A DNA stretch of 64,000 nucleotides from JAFARE01 sp963777285 (GCA_963777285.1 CAVZPR010000002.1:558001-622000); one strand, 5' to 3'. Counted from the first letter of the stretch, positions 51,882 to 60,580 are shown. The notes: a model not told the origin generated them from the letters alone. A program made the numbers and translations.

Positions 51882-53413
51882 GCCGCCGCGCGCTGCAGGA
51901 GCATTGCCGCTGCCGGCTCCGCGGCGCGCCGTTCAGCGGGCACGAGGCCGAGACGCACGCGCCGGTCGATGAGGTCGCTCACCGTGAGCGCGCCCTCGTG
52001 GCCCAGACCGAAGAGCAGCTCCACCCCGAGCACCGGGACGGTCGGGGCGATCGGCTGCAGCAGCGACGCGTCGCTGCCTGCCAGAGCAGCGACTGCTGGC
52101 GCTTCCGTGCCATAGCGTCGCACCAGACGTTGCGGCGCATCGATCGCGCGCAAACGCTGCGCCGATGCCGCGCCGACGAGAGGGATGCGATGCGTGCGAC
52201 AGGGGCGCGGCGAGCCGCGCAGGATGCGATCGATCGTGTCCTCGGCCATGCGCCGGTACGTGGTCAGCTTGCCGCCCACGACGGTGACGACACCGCTCGA
52301 CCGGTCCTCGATGATCGCGTGGCGGCGGCTGAGATCCGCGGTCGCGCCATGCTTGCCCGCGAGCAGCGGGCGCAAGCCCGCGTAGCTGCCGATGACCGAC
52401 GACACCTGCACCGGTGTGCGCAGCGCGAGCGACAGCACGTCGAGCAGGAATCCCTCCTCGTCAGCGGAGGCGCGCGGCTCGTCACCCGCGTCGCGTGCGT
52501 ACGGCTCGTCGGTGACGCCGACGATGACGCGGCCGTCTTCCGCGGGTGTGGCGCCGACCCAGCGGGCACTGGCGTGAGGCACAGGCACCGCCAGAGCGGC
52601 GCGCGGGTTGCCCAGCGTGGCCGCGGCCAATATCACGTGCGAGCCCTTGCTCGGCGTCAGCTTCACGCCCGGTGACAGCGCGCCGGCCCAGACACCGGCC
52701 GCGTTGACCACGTGGCCCGCGCGCACCGTGAAGCTCTGCCCGCCGATCACGTCGCGCACCGTCGCGCCGTCGTGGCGCAGCTGCGTCGCTTCACAGTACG
52801 TGAGCACCATCGCACCGTGCGCGGCCGCCGTGCGTGCCACCGCGATCACCAGGCGCGCGTCGTCCTCGATCTGCCCGTCCCAGAAGAGGAGTGCGCCCCG
52901 GAGATCGTGGGGTCGCAGCTCGGGAACGAGGCGCAGCGCCTCGTGGCGGCTGATGCGGCGCGGTCCCGGCAGCGTCGCGGTGGGCGTGCCCGAGGCCATG
53001 CGCATCAGGTCACCGACACGGATGCCCGTCTCGGTCAGCGCGCCGTGCAGCCCCCGCATCGCGCCGTTGAGCGGTGCGACGAACGGCAGCGCGCGCACCA
53101 GGTGCGGCGCCGTGAGCGTCATGAGGACGTGGCGCTCGCGCGCCGACTCCCAGGCGACGCCGACCTCACCCTGACGCAGGTAGCGCAGGCCGCCGTGGGC
53201 GAGCTTGCTGCTCCACCGGCTGGTGCCGTTGGCAAGGTCGCGACGCTCCACCAGAGCGACGCTGAGGCCGCGCGTCGCCGCGTCCAGCGCCACGCCCGCG
53301 CCGGTGATGCCGCCGCCGACCACAAGGACGTCGACCTGCCGGCCGTGCGCCAGCATGTCGAGCTCGCGCGCGCGCCGCGCGGCGTTGAGAGACGGCGAGC
53401 CGGTGACCCTCAC
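51878..53413 (-). CDS. glpD: Aerobic glycerol-3-phosphate dehydrogenase
   Basis: This 511-aa FAD enzyme oxidises G3P to DHAP and passes electrons to quinones. It has the dinucleotide motif DVLVVGGGITGAGVALDAAT, the FAD/substrate segment GTSRWSSKLAHGGLRYLRQG, and GlpD-type elements FWDGQIEDDARLVIAVARTA and VVGGKLTTYRRMAEDTID. The C-terminal domain is complete. It sits between a TetR gene (4-nt overlap) and an AGPS-like oxidase (4-nt overlap) in a tight three-gene operon. DHAP from this enzyme would be the precursor of acyl-DHAP, the substrate of AGPS. Confidence 0.94.
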   Translation of the reverse strand: MRVTGSPSLNAARRARELDMLAHGRQVDVLVVGGGITGAGVALDAATRGLSVALVERRDLANGTSRWSSKLAHGGLRYLRQGEVGVAWESARERHVLMTLTAPHLVRALPFVAPLNGAMRGLHGALTETGIRVGDLMRMASGTPTATLPGPRRISRHEALRLVPELRPHDLRGALLFWDGQIEDDARLVIAVARTAAAHGAMVLTYCEATQLRHDGATVRDVIGGQSFTVRAGHVVNAAGVWAGALSPGVKLTPSKGSHVILAAATLGNPRAALAVPVPHASARWVGATPAEDGRVIVGVTDEPYARDAGDEPRASADEEGFLLDVLSLALRTPVQVSSVIGSYAGLRPLLAGKHGATADLSRRHAIIEDRSSGVVTVVGGKLTTYRRMAEDTIDRILRGSPRPCRTHRIPLVGAASAQRLRAIDAPQRLVRRYGTEAPAVAALAGSDASLLQPIAPTVPVLGVELLFGLGHEGALTVSDLIDRRVRLGLVPAERRAAEPAAAMLLQRAAA

Positions 53414-54000
53414 CCCGCGGCCTCGCCCGGCGTCAGGTAGGCGTCGAGCAAGCGTCCCAGCTCGCGCGTCGCGGCGCGGCTGTGACCCTCATGCTCCGTC
53501 ACCCGCGCGGCCAGCACGAAGCTGCTCACCACCAGCTGCAGCACGTAAGAGACAACATCGGCATCAACTGGGCGGATGGAGCCGTCCTCGCGACCCTCGC
53601 GAAGCAGACGGCGAAACTCACCCATCGCGATTCGCTGCGACTGGCCGAGCCGCGCCACCATGTACGGCACCAGCAGGTCGGGGTCGAGCTCGATCACGCG
53701 CCGCACCAGCGGATCGGCCGCGATCCGGTCCACCGCGCTCAGCGTCATCGCCACGAGCCGAGCGCGCGCGGTCGGCAGCTGAGCTGCACCCGCCTGCGCG
53801 GCCGCGACCACGTCGCCGAACTCGCGCGTGAGCAGCGACGACCAGAGCGTCCGCGCATCCGGGAACAGGCGGTACACGGTCATGCGGCTGGTGCCGGCGC
53901 GGCGGGCGACGTCGCCGACCGTGGTGCGCCGCACCCCGAGGGAGGCGACGCACTGCCGGGCCGCCTCGAGCACCGCGGCGTCGGTGTGGCGACGTGACAT
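53410..54000 (-). CDS. TetR-family regulator of the glpD-AGPS operon
   Basis: This 196-aa regulator from ATG 54000 has the TetR HTH: VLEAARQCVASLGVRRTTVG, then DVARRAGTSRMTVYRLFPDA (about 8-55). The C-terminal ligand domain is ordinary. It is the first gene of the operon, and glpD starts within its last codons. A TACAGT box lies 10 nt before the start codon. Autoregulation by a lipid or glycerophosphate ligand is a guess from context. Confidence 0.9.
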   Translation of the reverse strand: MSRRHTDAAVLEAARQCVASLGVRRTTVGDVARRAGTSRMTVYRLFPDARTLWSSLLTREFGDVVAAAQAGAAQLPTARARLVAMTLSAVDRIAADPLVRRVIELDPDLLVPYMVARLGQSQRIAMGEFRRLLREGREDGSIRPVDADVVSYVLQLVVSSFVLAARVTEHEGHSRAATRELGRLLDAYLTPGEAAG

Positions 54001-54058
54001 CGTGCGTCCAACTGTAACACCGGCGCTCCGGCACCGGTTGGGTATCCTTCGCCGCGGG

Positions 54059-54181
54059 ATGTTGCTCACCGCCGCGCCGGACCTCCCGCTGGTGATCGGG
54101 ATCCCCTTCGCCCTGATGCTGGGCTGCTTCGCGGCGGCGATCGGGACCTTCCTGGTCCTCCGCCGCCTCCGCCGTCCCTAG
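54059..54181 (+). CDS. Single-TM microprotein, 40 aa
   Basis: From ATG 54059 the frame reads a 40-aa protein: MLLTAAPDLPLVIGIPFALM, then LGCFAAAIGTFLVL and the basic end RRLRRP. It has one membrane helix with an in-positive tail. A TATCCT box lies 10 nt upstream and there is no ribosome-binding site. It is divergent from the TetR gene and convergent with the FKBP gene. It is plausible but unsupported by family. Confidence 0.4.
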   Translation: MLLTAAPDLPLVIGIPFALMLGCFAAAIGTFLVLRRLRRP

Positions 54182-54188
54182 TGCAGCA

Positions 54189-54695
54189 CTAGCTGACCGA
54201 CAGCACCTCGACGTCGAACACCAGCGTGGCGTTGGCCGGGATCACCGGTGGCCGTCCCGCCGAGCCGAACGCCAGAGACGGCGGTATGACCAGGCGCCGC
54301 TTGCCCCCGGCGTGCATGCCGCGGATGCCGTCCTCCAGGCCGGTGATGACCTGCCCGGCGCCGTAGACGAACGAGTAGGGACCGTTGCCCGACGTGCGCG
54401 ACGTGTCGAACTGCTTGCCGCTGGTCAGCCAACCCGTGTACTGAATGCTGATGGTCCTGCCCGAAGCCACAACCGGCCCGCAGCCGACGGTGATGTCGCC
54501 GTACTGCAGACCGCTCGGCACGGTGGTGAGCGTCACGCTCTCGTCGAACGCATCGGTGGACGACGCCTGCCCTGGAGCGGAGCAGGGGGTGGCCCCGGGC
54601 GTGGCCGGCGCCGTGGCCAGGCCGCTGACGGGCACCAGGGTGCCGCACCCGGCGAGCACGGCCACCGCGGCGAGCAGGAGCGCGCGAATCAGCAT
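54189..54695 (-). CDS. FKBP-type peptidyl-prolyl isomerase, lipoprotein
   Basis: This 168-aa exported foldase has a lipoprotein signal ending LAGCGTL and the FKBP domain (about 58-166): ISIQYTGWLTSGKQFDTSRT, then FVYGAGQVITGLEDGIRGMH, VIPPSLAFGS and ANATLVFDVEVLSV. The active-site aromatic residues (Tyr, Phe, Trp-equivalent) are mostly present. It catalyses proline isomerisation of exported proteins at the cell surface. ATG 54695 is the first Met before the signal peptide; an upstream ATG at 54776 would put a non-signal leader ahead. Confidence 0.93.
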   Translation of the reverse strand: MLIRALLLAAVAVLAGCGTLVPVSGLATAPATPGATPCSAPGQASSTDAFDESVTLTTVPSGLQYGDITVGCGPVVASGRTISIQYTGWLTSGKQFDTSRTSGNGPYSFVYGAGQVITGLEDGIRGMHAGGKRRLVIPPSLAFGSAGRPPVIPANATLVFDVEVLSVS

Positions 54696-54763
54696 CGGGC
54701 GGCGAATGCTACCGGGTGGCCGGGTAGAATCGACTGGAAGCAGATCCGAGGAGCAGACGCGCC

Positions 54764-54961
54764 ATGGCAAACACAATCAAGGAATCCAAGGGAATCACGT
54801 CGCAGAAGGACATCGTGACCCGGCTTCGCTGTCCCATCTGCCACAACCTCATGCGCCAGAACGAGATCGGCGTGGAGATCGCCTTTCGCCACAGCCGCCG
54901 TCCGGGTGAGCCGCGCCGCGAGCGCATCCTGAAACACACCAAGAACTGCCGCGCCGCGTAG
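54764..54961 (+). CDS. Small C2HC zinc-binding-like protein, 65 aa
   Basis: This short basic protein reads MANTIKESKGITSQKDIVTR, then LRCPICHNLMRQNEIG, and ends RILKHTKNCRAA. The motif C23-x2-C26-...-H58-x3-C62 would form one zinc finger. A ribosome-binding site (GAGGAG) lies about 10 nt upstream, with TAGAAT at 54725-54730 as a -10 box, so this gene, unlike several neighbours, has a leader. It precedes a Lon-N-domain gene by 5 nt in the same direction, so the two may work together. No family is recognised. Confidence 0.65.
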   Translation: MANTIKESKGITSQKDIVTRLRCPICHNLMRQNEIGVEIAFRHSRRPGEPRRERILKHTKNCRAA

Positions 54962-54966
54962 GCGCC

Positions 54967-55617
54967 ATGGCGGTCGACCTCGCGCTCTTTCCGCTGCGGA
55001 CCGTGCTGTTCCCCCACATGCCGCTGGCGCTGCACATCTTCGAGGACCGCTACCGGGTGATGATGCGCGACTGCACCGCGGTGGGAACGACCTTCGGCGT
55101 GCTCGCCATCCGCGAGGGGGTCGAGGTCGGTGGCGGCGCCGTGCCGTACGAGGTGGGCACGCTGGCGCAGCTGCGCGACGTCGAAGAGCTGGACGACGGT
55201 CGCTACAACCTGCTCGTGGTGGGCGCCTCACGCTTCCGCGTGCAAGCGTTCCGGCACGAGCGGCCATATCTCTCCGGCTCCGTGACCTACCTGCAGGACG
55301 ACTCCGACGGCGGAGGCGATGAGGTGGCGCTGGCGCAGCGCGCTCGCGCCGCGTTCGCCGCCTACGTCGCGTCGCTCGGCCGCCACAGCGGGCAGGAGCC
55401 CGGCGAGGTGTCGCTGCCCGAGGAGCCCGAGCTGCTCGCCTACCTCGTGGCCGGAGCGCTGGAGGTCGAGGTGGCGCGCAAGCAGGAGCTGCTCGAGGTC
55501 GACTCGACGGCGGAGCGGCTCCGCGGGTGCCTCGCGCTCATGCGGCGCGAGGCGGTGCTGCTGCAGCGCCTGGCCACCCGGCGGCCGGGGCGCGCACCGC
55601 ACGTCTCGCCCAACTGA
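54967..55617 (+). CDS. Lon N-terminal-domain protein (LON substrate-binding)
   Basis: This 216-aa protein consists only of the Lon protease substrate-recognition domain: VDLALFPLRTVLFPHMPLAL, then IFEDRYRVMMRDCTAVGTTF, and the helical part with LEVEVARKQELLEVDSTAER. It has no AAA or protease domain. Such stand-alone proteins (also found in cereblon-like folds) are thought to bind peptides, but no activity has been shown. It is followed by an SDR gene whose start overlaps the end region by 2 nt, and preceded by the zinc-binding microprotein. Confidence 0.88.
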   Translation: MAVDLALFPLRTVLFPHMPLALHIFEDRYRVMMRDCTAVGTTFGVLAIREGVEVGGGAVPYEVGTLAQLRDVEELDDGRYNLLVVGASRFRVQAFRHERPYLSGSVTYLQDDSDGGGDEVALAQRARAAFAAYVASLGRHSGQEPGEVSLPEEPELLAYLVAGALEVEVARKQELLEVDSTAERLRGCLALMRREAVLLQRLATRRPGRAPHVSPN

Positions 55618-55618
55618 C

Positions 55619-56389
55619 GTGACCGATTCCGCGACGCGGTTCTCGCTCGACGGTCGCGCCGCTCTGATCACCGGCGCCAGCCGCGGCATCGGCCGTGCCA
55701 TCGCCCTCGCCGTCGCGTCCGCGGGTGCGACGGTCGGTGTCAACGCGCGGCACGCCGAGGGCTGCGACGCCGTGGCCGCGGAGATCACCGCCGCCGGCGG
55801 CACCGCGTATCCCATCCCCGGACACGTGGGCAACGCGGAAGGATGCGAGGCCATCGTCGCGGCGTTCGTCGAGCGTGCCGGGCGCGTCGACGTGCTGGTG
55901 AACAACGCGGGCACCAACCCGCAGTTCGGCCCTCTGCTCGACGCCGACGAGGGCGCGATCAACCGCATCTGGGAGGTGAACGTGCTCGGGCCGCTGCGTG
56001 TCACGCGCCACGTCTGCACGGCGTGGATGCGAGAACACGGTGGCAGCGTGATCAACATGGCGTCCGTGGCCGGAATCAGGCCCGAGGCGCTCACCGGCGC
56101 GTACAACGCCAGCAAGGCCGCGCTCATCAGCGTGACGCGCACGCTCGCGCGCGAGCTCGGTCCGCTGCACATCCGCGTCAACGCGATCGCACCGGGCCTG
56201 GTGGAAACGCGGCTCGCGCAGGTCCTCGTCGAGACACCGCAGATCCACGATCACATCGTCGGGCAGACGGCGCTCGCCCGCCACGCCGAACCCGACGAGA
56301 TCGCCGGGGCGGCGCTGTACCTGGCCTCCGACGCCTCCAGCTTCGTGACCGGCAGCGTGATAACCGTCGACGGCGGCTGGACGGCGTGA
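55619..56389 (+). CDS. Short-chain dehydrogenase/reductase
   Basis: This 256-aa Rossmann enzyme has the cofactor motif ALITGASRGIGRAIALA near residues 16-30, VLVNNAGTNPQFG, catalytic Ser in VINMASVAGIRPE, and YNASKAALI (Tyr and Lys). The C-terminal IAPGLVETRLA and SVITVDGGWTA are typical of the FabG/3-oxoacyl reductase-like branch. The substrate is unknown. GTG 55619 lies one base after the Lon-N stop. An acyl-CoA synthetase gene follows 240 bp later, so a role in fatty-acid or steroid-like side-chain chemistry is possible. Confidence 0.92.
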   Translation: MTDSATRFSLDGRAALITGASRGIGRAIALAVASAGATVGVNARHAEGCDAVAAEITAAGGTAYPIPGHVGNAEGCEAIVAAFVERAGRVDVLVNNAGTNPQFGPLLDADEGAINRIWEVNVLGPLRVTRHVCTAWMREHGGSVINMASVAGIRPEALTGAYNASKAALISVTRTLARELGPLHIRVNAIAPGLVETRLAQVLVETPQIHDHIVGQTALARHAEPDEIAGAALYLASDASSFVTGSVITVDGGWTA

Positions 56390-56409
56390 GCTGCACGTTG
56401 GCGGTCCAC

Positions 56410-56535
56410 TGAGGGTCGGGGAGGGCCACCGTCGACAGGGGGTCGAGACGCCTTCGGCGTCGTCGCCCCTCAGCACTCGCCGCGGGGGCCACCGCGGCTC
56501 CGTGATGGTCGGCGGCGCCCACTCCCCGACCCTCA
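56410..56535. repeat. 126-bp inverted-repeat element with inner hairpins
   Basis: A perfect 14-bp inverted repeat, TGAGGGTCGGGGAG (56410-56423) with CTCCCCGACCCTCA (56522-56535), encloses two smaller hairpins: GACGCC-TTC-GGCGTC (56447-56461) and CCGCGG-6 nt-CCGCGG (56480-56497). It lies between two same-strand genes. It may be a terminator, but its length and nesting resemble the elements at 41456 and 48432 and suggest a dispersed repeat. Confidence 0.6.
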
Positions 56536-56628
56536 CGGCGGCACCCGTCCTAGCCTCACCCGACCGGCATCCGCCGACGGTGCACAATGCCGGTCACCGC
56601 ATCATGCTCACGAGGTCCAGGTTCCAGC

Positions 56629-58209
56629 ATGGCCAATGATCACGGTCTCGGGTTTCAGCTGACGCGGCGGGCGGCGCTGTCGCCTGAGCGTACGGCGCTC
56701 ATCTTCCGGGACGAGACGTGGACCTACGCGGAGCTCAACCGCATCGTCAACCGCGTCGCCAACGGGTTGCACGCGCTCGGCGTCAATCCCGGTGACCGCG
56801 TCGGCTTCCTCGGCCTGAACCATCCACGTTTCTTCTTCACGCTCTTCGCCGCCGCCAAGCTCGGTGCGACGTTCGTGCCGCTCAACTTCAGGCTCACCGG
56901 GCCCGAGCTGACCTTCATCATCAGCGACGCCGGGCTGCACACCCTCATGTTCGAGGAGCACTTCGCGTCGATCATCGACGAGATCCGCGGCGATCTGCCG
57001 GTGCGCGAGCTGGTCAGCGTCACGGCCGGCCATGGCGTGCGCGGCTTCGACGACCTGCAGATCGACCAGCGTGACTCCGACCTCGACTATCCCGTCGACG
57101 GCAACGACGTCGCGTGGATCATGTACACGTCGGGCACGACGGGCCGCCCCAAGGGCGCGATGCTGACGCACGACAACATCCTCTGGAACAACATCAACGC
57201 GTCGCTCGCGTACGACGGCCTCACAGACGACCGCACGCTTGTGGTGGCGCCGCTGTTCCACATCGGCGGGCTCAACGTGACGCCAATCGGATCGCTGTGG
57301 AAGGGCGCAACGGTGGTGCTGGAGCAGGTGTTCGAGCCCGGCATCGTGCTCGAGATCATCGAGAAGCACCGCATCAGCACCATGTTCGGCGTGCCCGCGA
57401 TGTTCCTGTTCATGGCGCAACACCCGGACTTCGCCGGACGCGACCTGAGCAGCCTGCGCATGCTCGTGGTCGGCGGTGCACCCGTGCCCGAGTCGCTGCT
57501 GGAGATCTACGCGTCGCGCGGCATCCCCATGCTGCAGGGATACGGGCTCACCGAAACCGCGCCGTTCTCCTGCTTCCTGCCACCGCACATGGCGGCGACC
57601 AAGAAAGGATCGGCCGGCATCCCGCCGTTCTTCGGCGAGGTGCGCTGTGTCGATGAGAACGGCCACACGGTTGCCGACGGTGAGCGCGGCGAGATCGTCG
57701 TGCGCGGGCCCAACGTGATGAAGGGGTACTGGAACCGTCCTGACGCCACGGCGGAGGTGCTGGTCGACGGCTGGTTCCACACGGGTGACATAGGCATGCG
57801 CGACAGGGACGGCTACTTCTTCATCCTCGACCGCAAGAAGGACATGATCATCAGCGGCGGCGAGAACGTCTACCCCGCAGAGGTCGAGGACACGCTGTAC
57901 CAGCACCCGAGCGTCAAGGAGGTGGCGGTCATCGGCGTCACGCATCCGCGCTGGGGCGAGACGGTGCGCGCCGTCGTCGTCGTGAAGGACGGCGAGACGG
58001 TGACGGAGCAGGAGATCATCGACTTCACCGAGGGCAAGCTGGCGCGCTACAAGCAGCCGAGGTCCGTCGTGTTCACCAATCTGCTGCCCCGCAACCCCGC
58101 GGGCAAGGTGATCAAGTTCGAGCTGCGTGAGAAGTTCGGCCAGCCGATGACCGAAGCTGAAGAAGTCCGGCCCAGCGACGCGGCGCGAGCCCCGACTACT
58201 TCAGGCTGA
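56629..58209 (+). CDS. Acyl-CoA synthetase (AMP-forming, FadD-like)
   Basis: This 526-aa adenylating enzyme shows the P loop WIMYTSGTTGRPKGAMLTHD, LVVAPLFHIGGLNVTPIGSL, LQGYGLTETAPFSCFLPPHM (A5), GWFHTGDIGMRDRDGYFFIL and the A8-A10 region KDMIISGGENVYPAEVEDT with the catalytic Lys in NPAGKVIKFELR. It activates a carboxylic acid as CoA thioester, and the fold fits medium/long-chain acids. ATG 56629 is preferred over ATG 56587. Its end overlaps the anti-sigma-factor gene by 14 nt on the other strand. Confidence 0.93.
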   Translation: MANDHGLGFQLTRRAALSPERTALIFRDETWTYAELNRIVNRVANGLHALGVNPGDRVGFLGLNHPRFFFTLFAAAKLGATFVPLNFRLTGPELTFIISDAGLHTLMFEEHFASIIDEIRGDLPVRELVSVTAGHGVRGFDDLQIDQRDSDLDYPVDGNDVAWIMYTSGTTGRPKGAMLTHDNILWNNINASLAYDGLTDDRTLVVAPLFHIGGLNVTPIGSLWKGATVVLEQVFEPGIVLEIIEKHRISTMFGVPAMFLFMAQHPDFAGRDLSSLRMLVVGGAPVPESLLEIYASRGIPMLQGYGLTETAPFSCFLPPHMAATKKGSAGIPPFFGEVRCVDENGHTVADGERGEIVVRGPNVMKGYWNRPDATAEVLVDGWFHTGDIGMRDRDGYFFILDRKKDMIISGGENVYPAEVEDTLYQHPSVKEVAVIGVTHPRWGETVRAVVVVKDGETVTEQEIIDFTEGKLARYKQPRSVVFTNLLPRNPAGKVIKFELREKFGQPMTEAEEVRPSDAARAPTTSG

Positions 58210-60001
58210 CGACCAGCCGCGCTCCGGAGAAGGACAGGCTCATCGTCACGGAGTGCTTCAGCGTGAGCACGTAGACGGCGGCGTCCCGCACCGGCGACGG
58301 CTGCAGCAGCTGGACCTTCGTCGCGTATCCGTGGCCCGCAGGCTGGATCGGCTGCCGCGACGCGCCGGCGCCGTTGATCTCGACATAGAGCGTCGTGGCG
58401 TTGGCGAACCCGGCCACGACCTTGGGACGTCCCTGGATGCTGAAGTCGAACGTGATCGTCTCGATGCCACCCGGATGCAGCGCGTAGTGGATGCCGATGA
58501 TGGAGATCCCGCTCGCGCCGCTGCCGATGGCCTGCACGCCGGTGAGCTTCGGCAGGGCGGGCCTGGCCGCGGGAGTCGGTGTTGGTGGCGCCGGGGTCGG
58601 CGTGGGTGCTGCGGTGGGGCTGGGTGCGACCGTCGCGGGCGGCGCGCTCGCCTGCGGCAACGCCGTGGGCGCCGCGCCGTGATGCGCGCCCGTCGTTGCC
58701 AGCGGCACGCTGCTCTTGCCCAGAAGGATGCCGACGAGCATGAGGATGGCCAGCGCGCCGGCGACGATCCAGAGGCGACGGTCGACACCGGTGACGCCGA
58801 CCGCGGGACCGTGGCGGGCGCCGGTGCGGCGCGCCACGGCGGCGGTGAGCGAGCCGATGCCGCCGGCGCGCGAGCTGCCGTTGCCTGTGCCGCGCGCCAC
58901 CGTGCGCATGTGACGGCCGGGCGTGACCGGGACTTCCGGTGCGGCTCCGGGCGGCGTCGCGACAGGCGGTTCGACGGGCATCGTCTCTGTGGCGATGGTG
59001 CGCGGCGCGTCGTTGACCGGTGCTGTCGGCGGCGGCGCGGTGCCGATCCTCGCCTGCGTCGTGGCGACCGCCGCAGCGGCGGCGATGCCGGATGCGACCG
59101 CGACCGGCGCTTGCACCAGCTCCGGAGGCGGCACCGCGCGTCCCGTCGCCTCGAGCTCTTCGTCGGCGTCGTCCTCATCCGGTTGCACAGACGCCGCAGG
59201 TGGCGCAACGGGCGTGGCGGGCACGCCCCGGCGGCGGGCCATGCGCTCCTGGTAGCTGCGATTCACGGGCCGGCCCTCCCAGTGCGGCGCCCCGTCGCCG
59301 CTGACGATCTGGTATCCGTCGTCGTGCGCCGTACCGCGCATCAGCGCACGGCGCACGCTCACGGAGTCGCGCACCCGGTTGATGAAGCGCGCCACCGGCC
59401 CGGGGGGATAGGTCGGCAGCGGAGGAGCCGGCGGTGCGGCAGCTTCGCCGGCTGTGGTCGCCGCCGCCCAAGGTTCGGCGTGGTCTGATTCCGCGATGGG
59501 ATCAGGTTGCGGATCAGGGTCGGGTTCGGGCTCTGGCTCGGGTTCCGGTGCCGGATCGTGCTCCGCGCGCGCCTCGAGCTCGTGGTACGGCTCCGCCTCC
59601 AGCTCGATGCCCGGGTGCGGATCCAGGTGCACGTCCGGCTCGATCGGCGGCGGTTCGTACGCCGGCGGCACCGGGACCGTGTGCGGCGCCCACGCGAGCT
59701 CGGCCGCGCTGCTGCCCGCAGCCCATGTCGTGGGGTCGGGAGCCGGCGGTTCGTCGTCGTGCCAGGGCGTCTCCGGCGCGCTGTCGCCGTTCAGGCCGAT
59801 GAGAGCGAAGAGCTCGCGCGCCGCCCGGTCGTCGACGTGAACGTGGTCGAGCGCCGACACGCGCTCCGTCTCCTCGCGCAGGTAGCCGAGCGCGGTGCTG
59901 CAGCGCGTGCAACCGACGAGGTGCGCCTCCAGCTCGCCCGTGCGTTCGTTCTCCAGTTCATCATCGATGTAGCCGCTGAGCACGAGCAGGCTGCATCTCA
60001 C
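58196..60001 (-). CDS. Anti-sigma factor with acidic linker and AMIN-like C-terminus
   Basis: This 601-aa protein from GTG 60001 begins with a zinc-binding anti-sigma (ZAS) motif: H27, C31 and C34 in ELEAHLVGCTRCSTALG, plus C3. Then comes an Asp/Glu/Pro-rich linker (EPEPEPEPDPDPQPDPIA), a disordered Pro/Ala region, one membrane segment near 412-432 (IVAGALAILMLVGILLGKSS), a Pro/Thr spacer, and a C-terminal AMIN-like beta domain (about 490-601). That domain normally binds peptidoglycan. The GTG overlaps the sigma gene stop (GTGA). It would hold the sigma factor inside and sense cell-wall changes outside. Confidence 0.82.
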   Translation of the reverse strand: MRCSLLVLSGYIDDELENERTGELEAHLVGCTRCSTALGYLREETERVSALDHVHVDDRAARELFALIGLNGDSAPETPWHDDEPPAPDPTTWAAGSSAAELAWAPHTVPVPPAYEPPPIEPDVHLDPHPGIELEAEPYHELEARAEHDPAPEPEPEPEPDPDPQPDPIAESDHAEPWAAATTAGEAAAPPAPPLPTYPPGPVARFINRVRDSVSVRRALMRGTAHDDGYQIVSGDGAPHWEGRPVNRSYQERMARRRGVPATPVAPPAASVQPDEDDADEELEATGRAVPPPELVQAPVAVASGIAAAAAVATTQARIGTAPPPTAPVNDAPRTIATETMPVEPPVATPPGAAPEVPVTPGRHMRTVARGTGNGSSRAGGIGSLTAAVARRTGARHGPAVGVTGVDRRLWIVAGALAILMLVGILLGKSSVPLATTGAHHGAAPTALPQASAPPATVAPSPTAAPTPTPAPPTPTPAARPALPKLTGVQAIGSGASGISIIGIHYALHPGGIETITFDFSIQGRPKVVAGFANATTLYVEINGAGASRQPIQPAGHGYATKVQLLQPSPVRDAAVYVLTLKHSVTMSLSFSGARLVVSLK

Positions 60002-60558
60002 AGGGCGATCTCCCTGTAGATGGAGCCGAACTCCCTGCGCGCGGCGGCGATCAACCGCGCCGTCGCGTCGGGCGAGCATTCCAATGCGCGAGAGATCTCG
60101 CGGTAATCAAGCCCGGCGACGTCGCGCAGCAGCAACACGGCGCGGCGATCGAAGTTCAACATCGCCAGGGCGCGCTTCGCGGTGTTCATTCGCGACGCGG
60201 CGGTGGCATCCACGGGAATGCGGGCACCGGCGCCGCGGCGGTGGAAAAGTCGCGCCGGCCCGTGCGGGCGCGGTGGATAGCGCAGCTCCTGCCGGCAGGC
60301 GCGCGTGACCGCGCGGTACAGCGCCGCGCGGCCGTCGACACGCCACCGCGCAGGTGGGTAGCGACTGGCGTGATAGATGCCCGCGGTGACGAAGTCCATG
60401 GCGTCGGCCGGGTCGTACACCAGGTGCGTGGCATACGTGACGAGGGCGTCGAGATGCTCGCGCGCGGTGTCGGAGAGCTCACGCGCCTCGGGAAGGACGT
60501 TGGCTGAGACGTTGATCATGGCGGTGGCGTGGTAAGCGCGGTCCTGCGGCTGGAGCAT
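59998..60558 (-). CDS. ECF-type sigma factor, divergent
   Basis: This 186-aa protein has region 2-like helices (residues 30-100: LDALVTYATHLVYDPADAMD) and a region 4 HTH near 140-175 (RAVLLLRDVAGLDYREISRA, then LECSPDATARLIAAARREFG). Region 2 is atypical, so the protein may be a distant ECF member. ATG 60558 is used; ATG 60519 (MINVSANVLPEARE) is also possible. The stop overlaps the anti-sigma gene start, the usual sigma/anti-sigma coupling. Confidence 0.78.
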   Translation of the reverse strand: MLQPQDRAYHATAMINVSANVLPEARELSDTAREHLDALVTYATHLVYDPADAMDFVTAGIYHASRYPPARWRVDGRAALYRAVTRACRQELRYPPRPHGPARLFHRRGAGARIPVDATAASRMNTAKRALAMLNFDRRAVLLLRDVAGLDYREISRALECSPDATARLIAAARREFGSIYREIAL

Positions 60559-60580
60559 ACACCGCGGAGTGGGAATTGGG

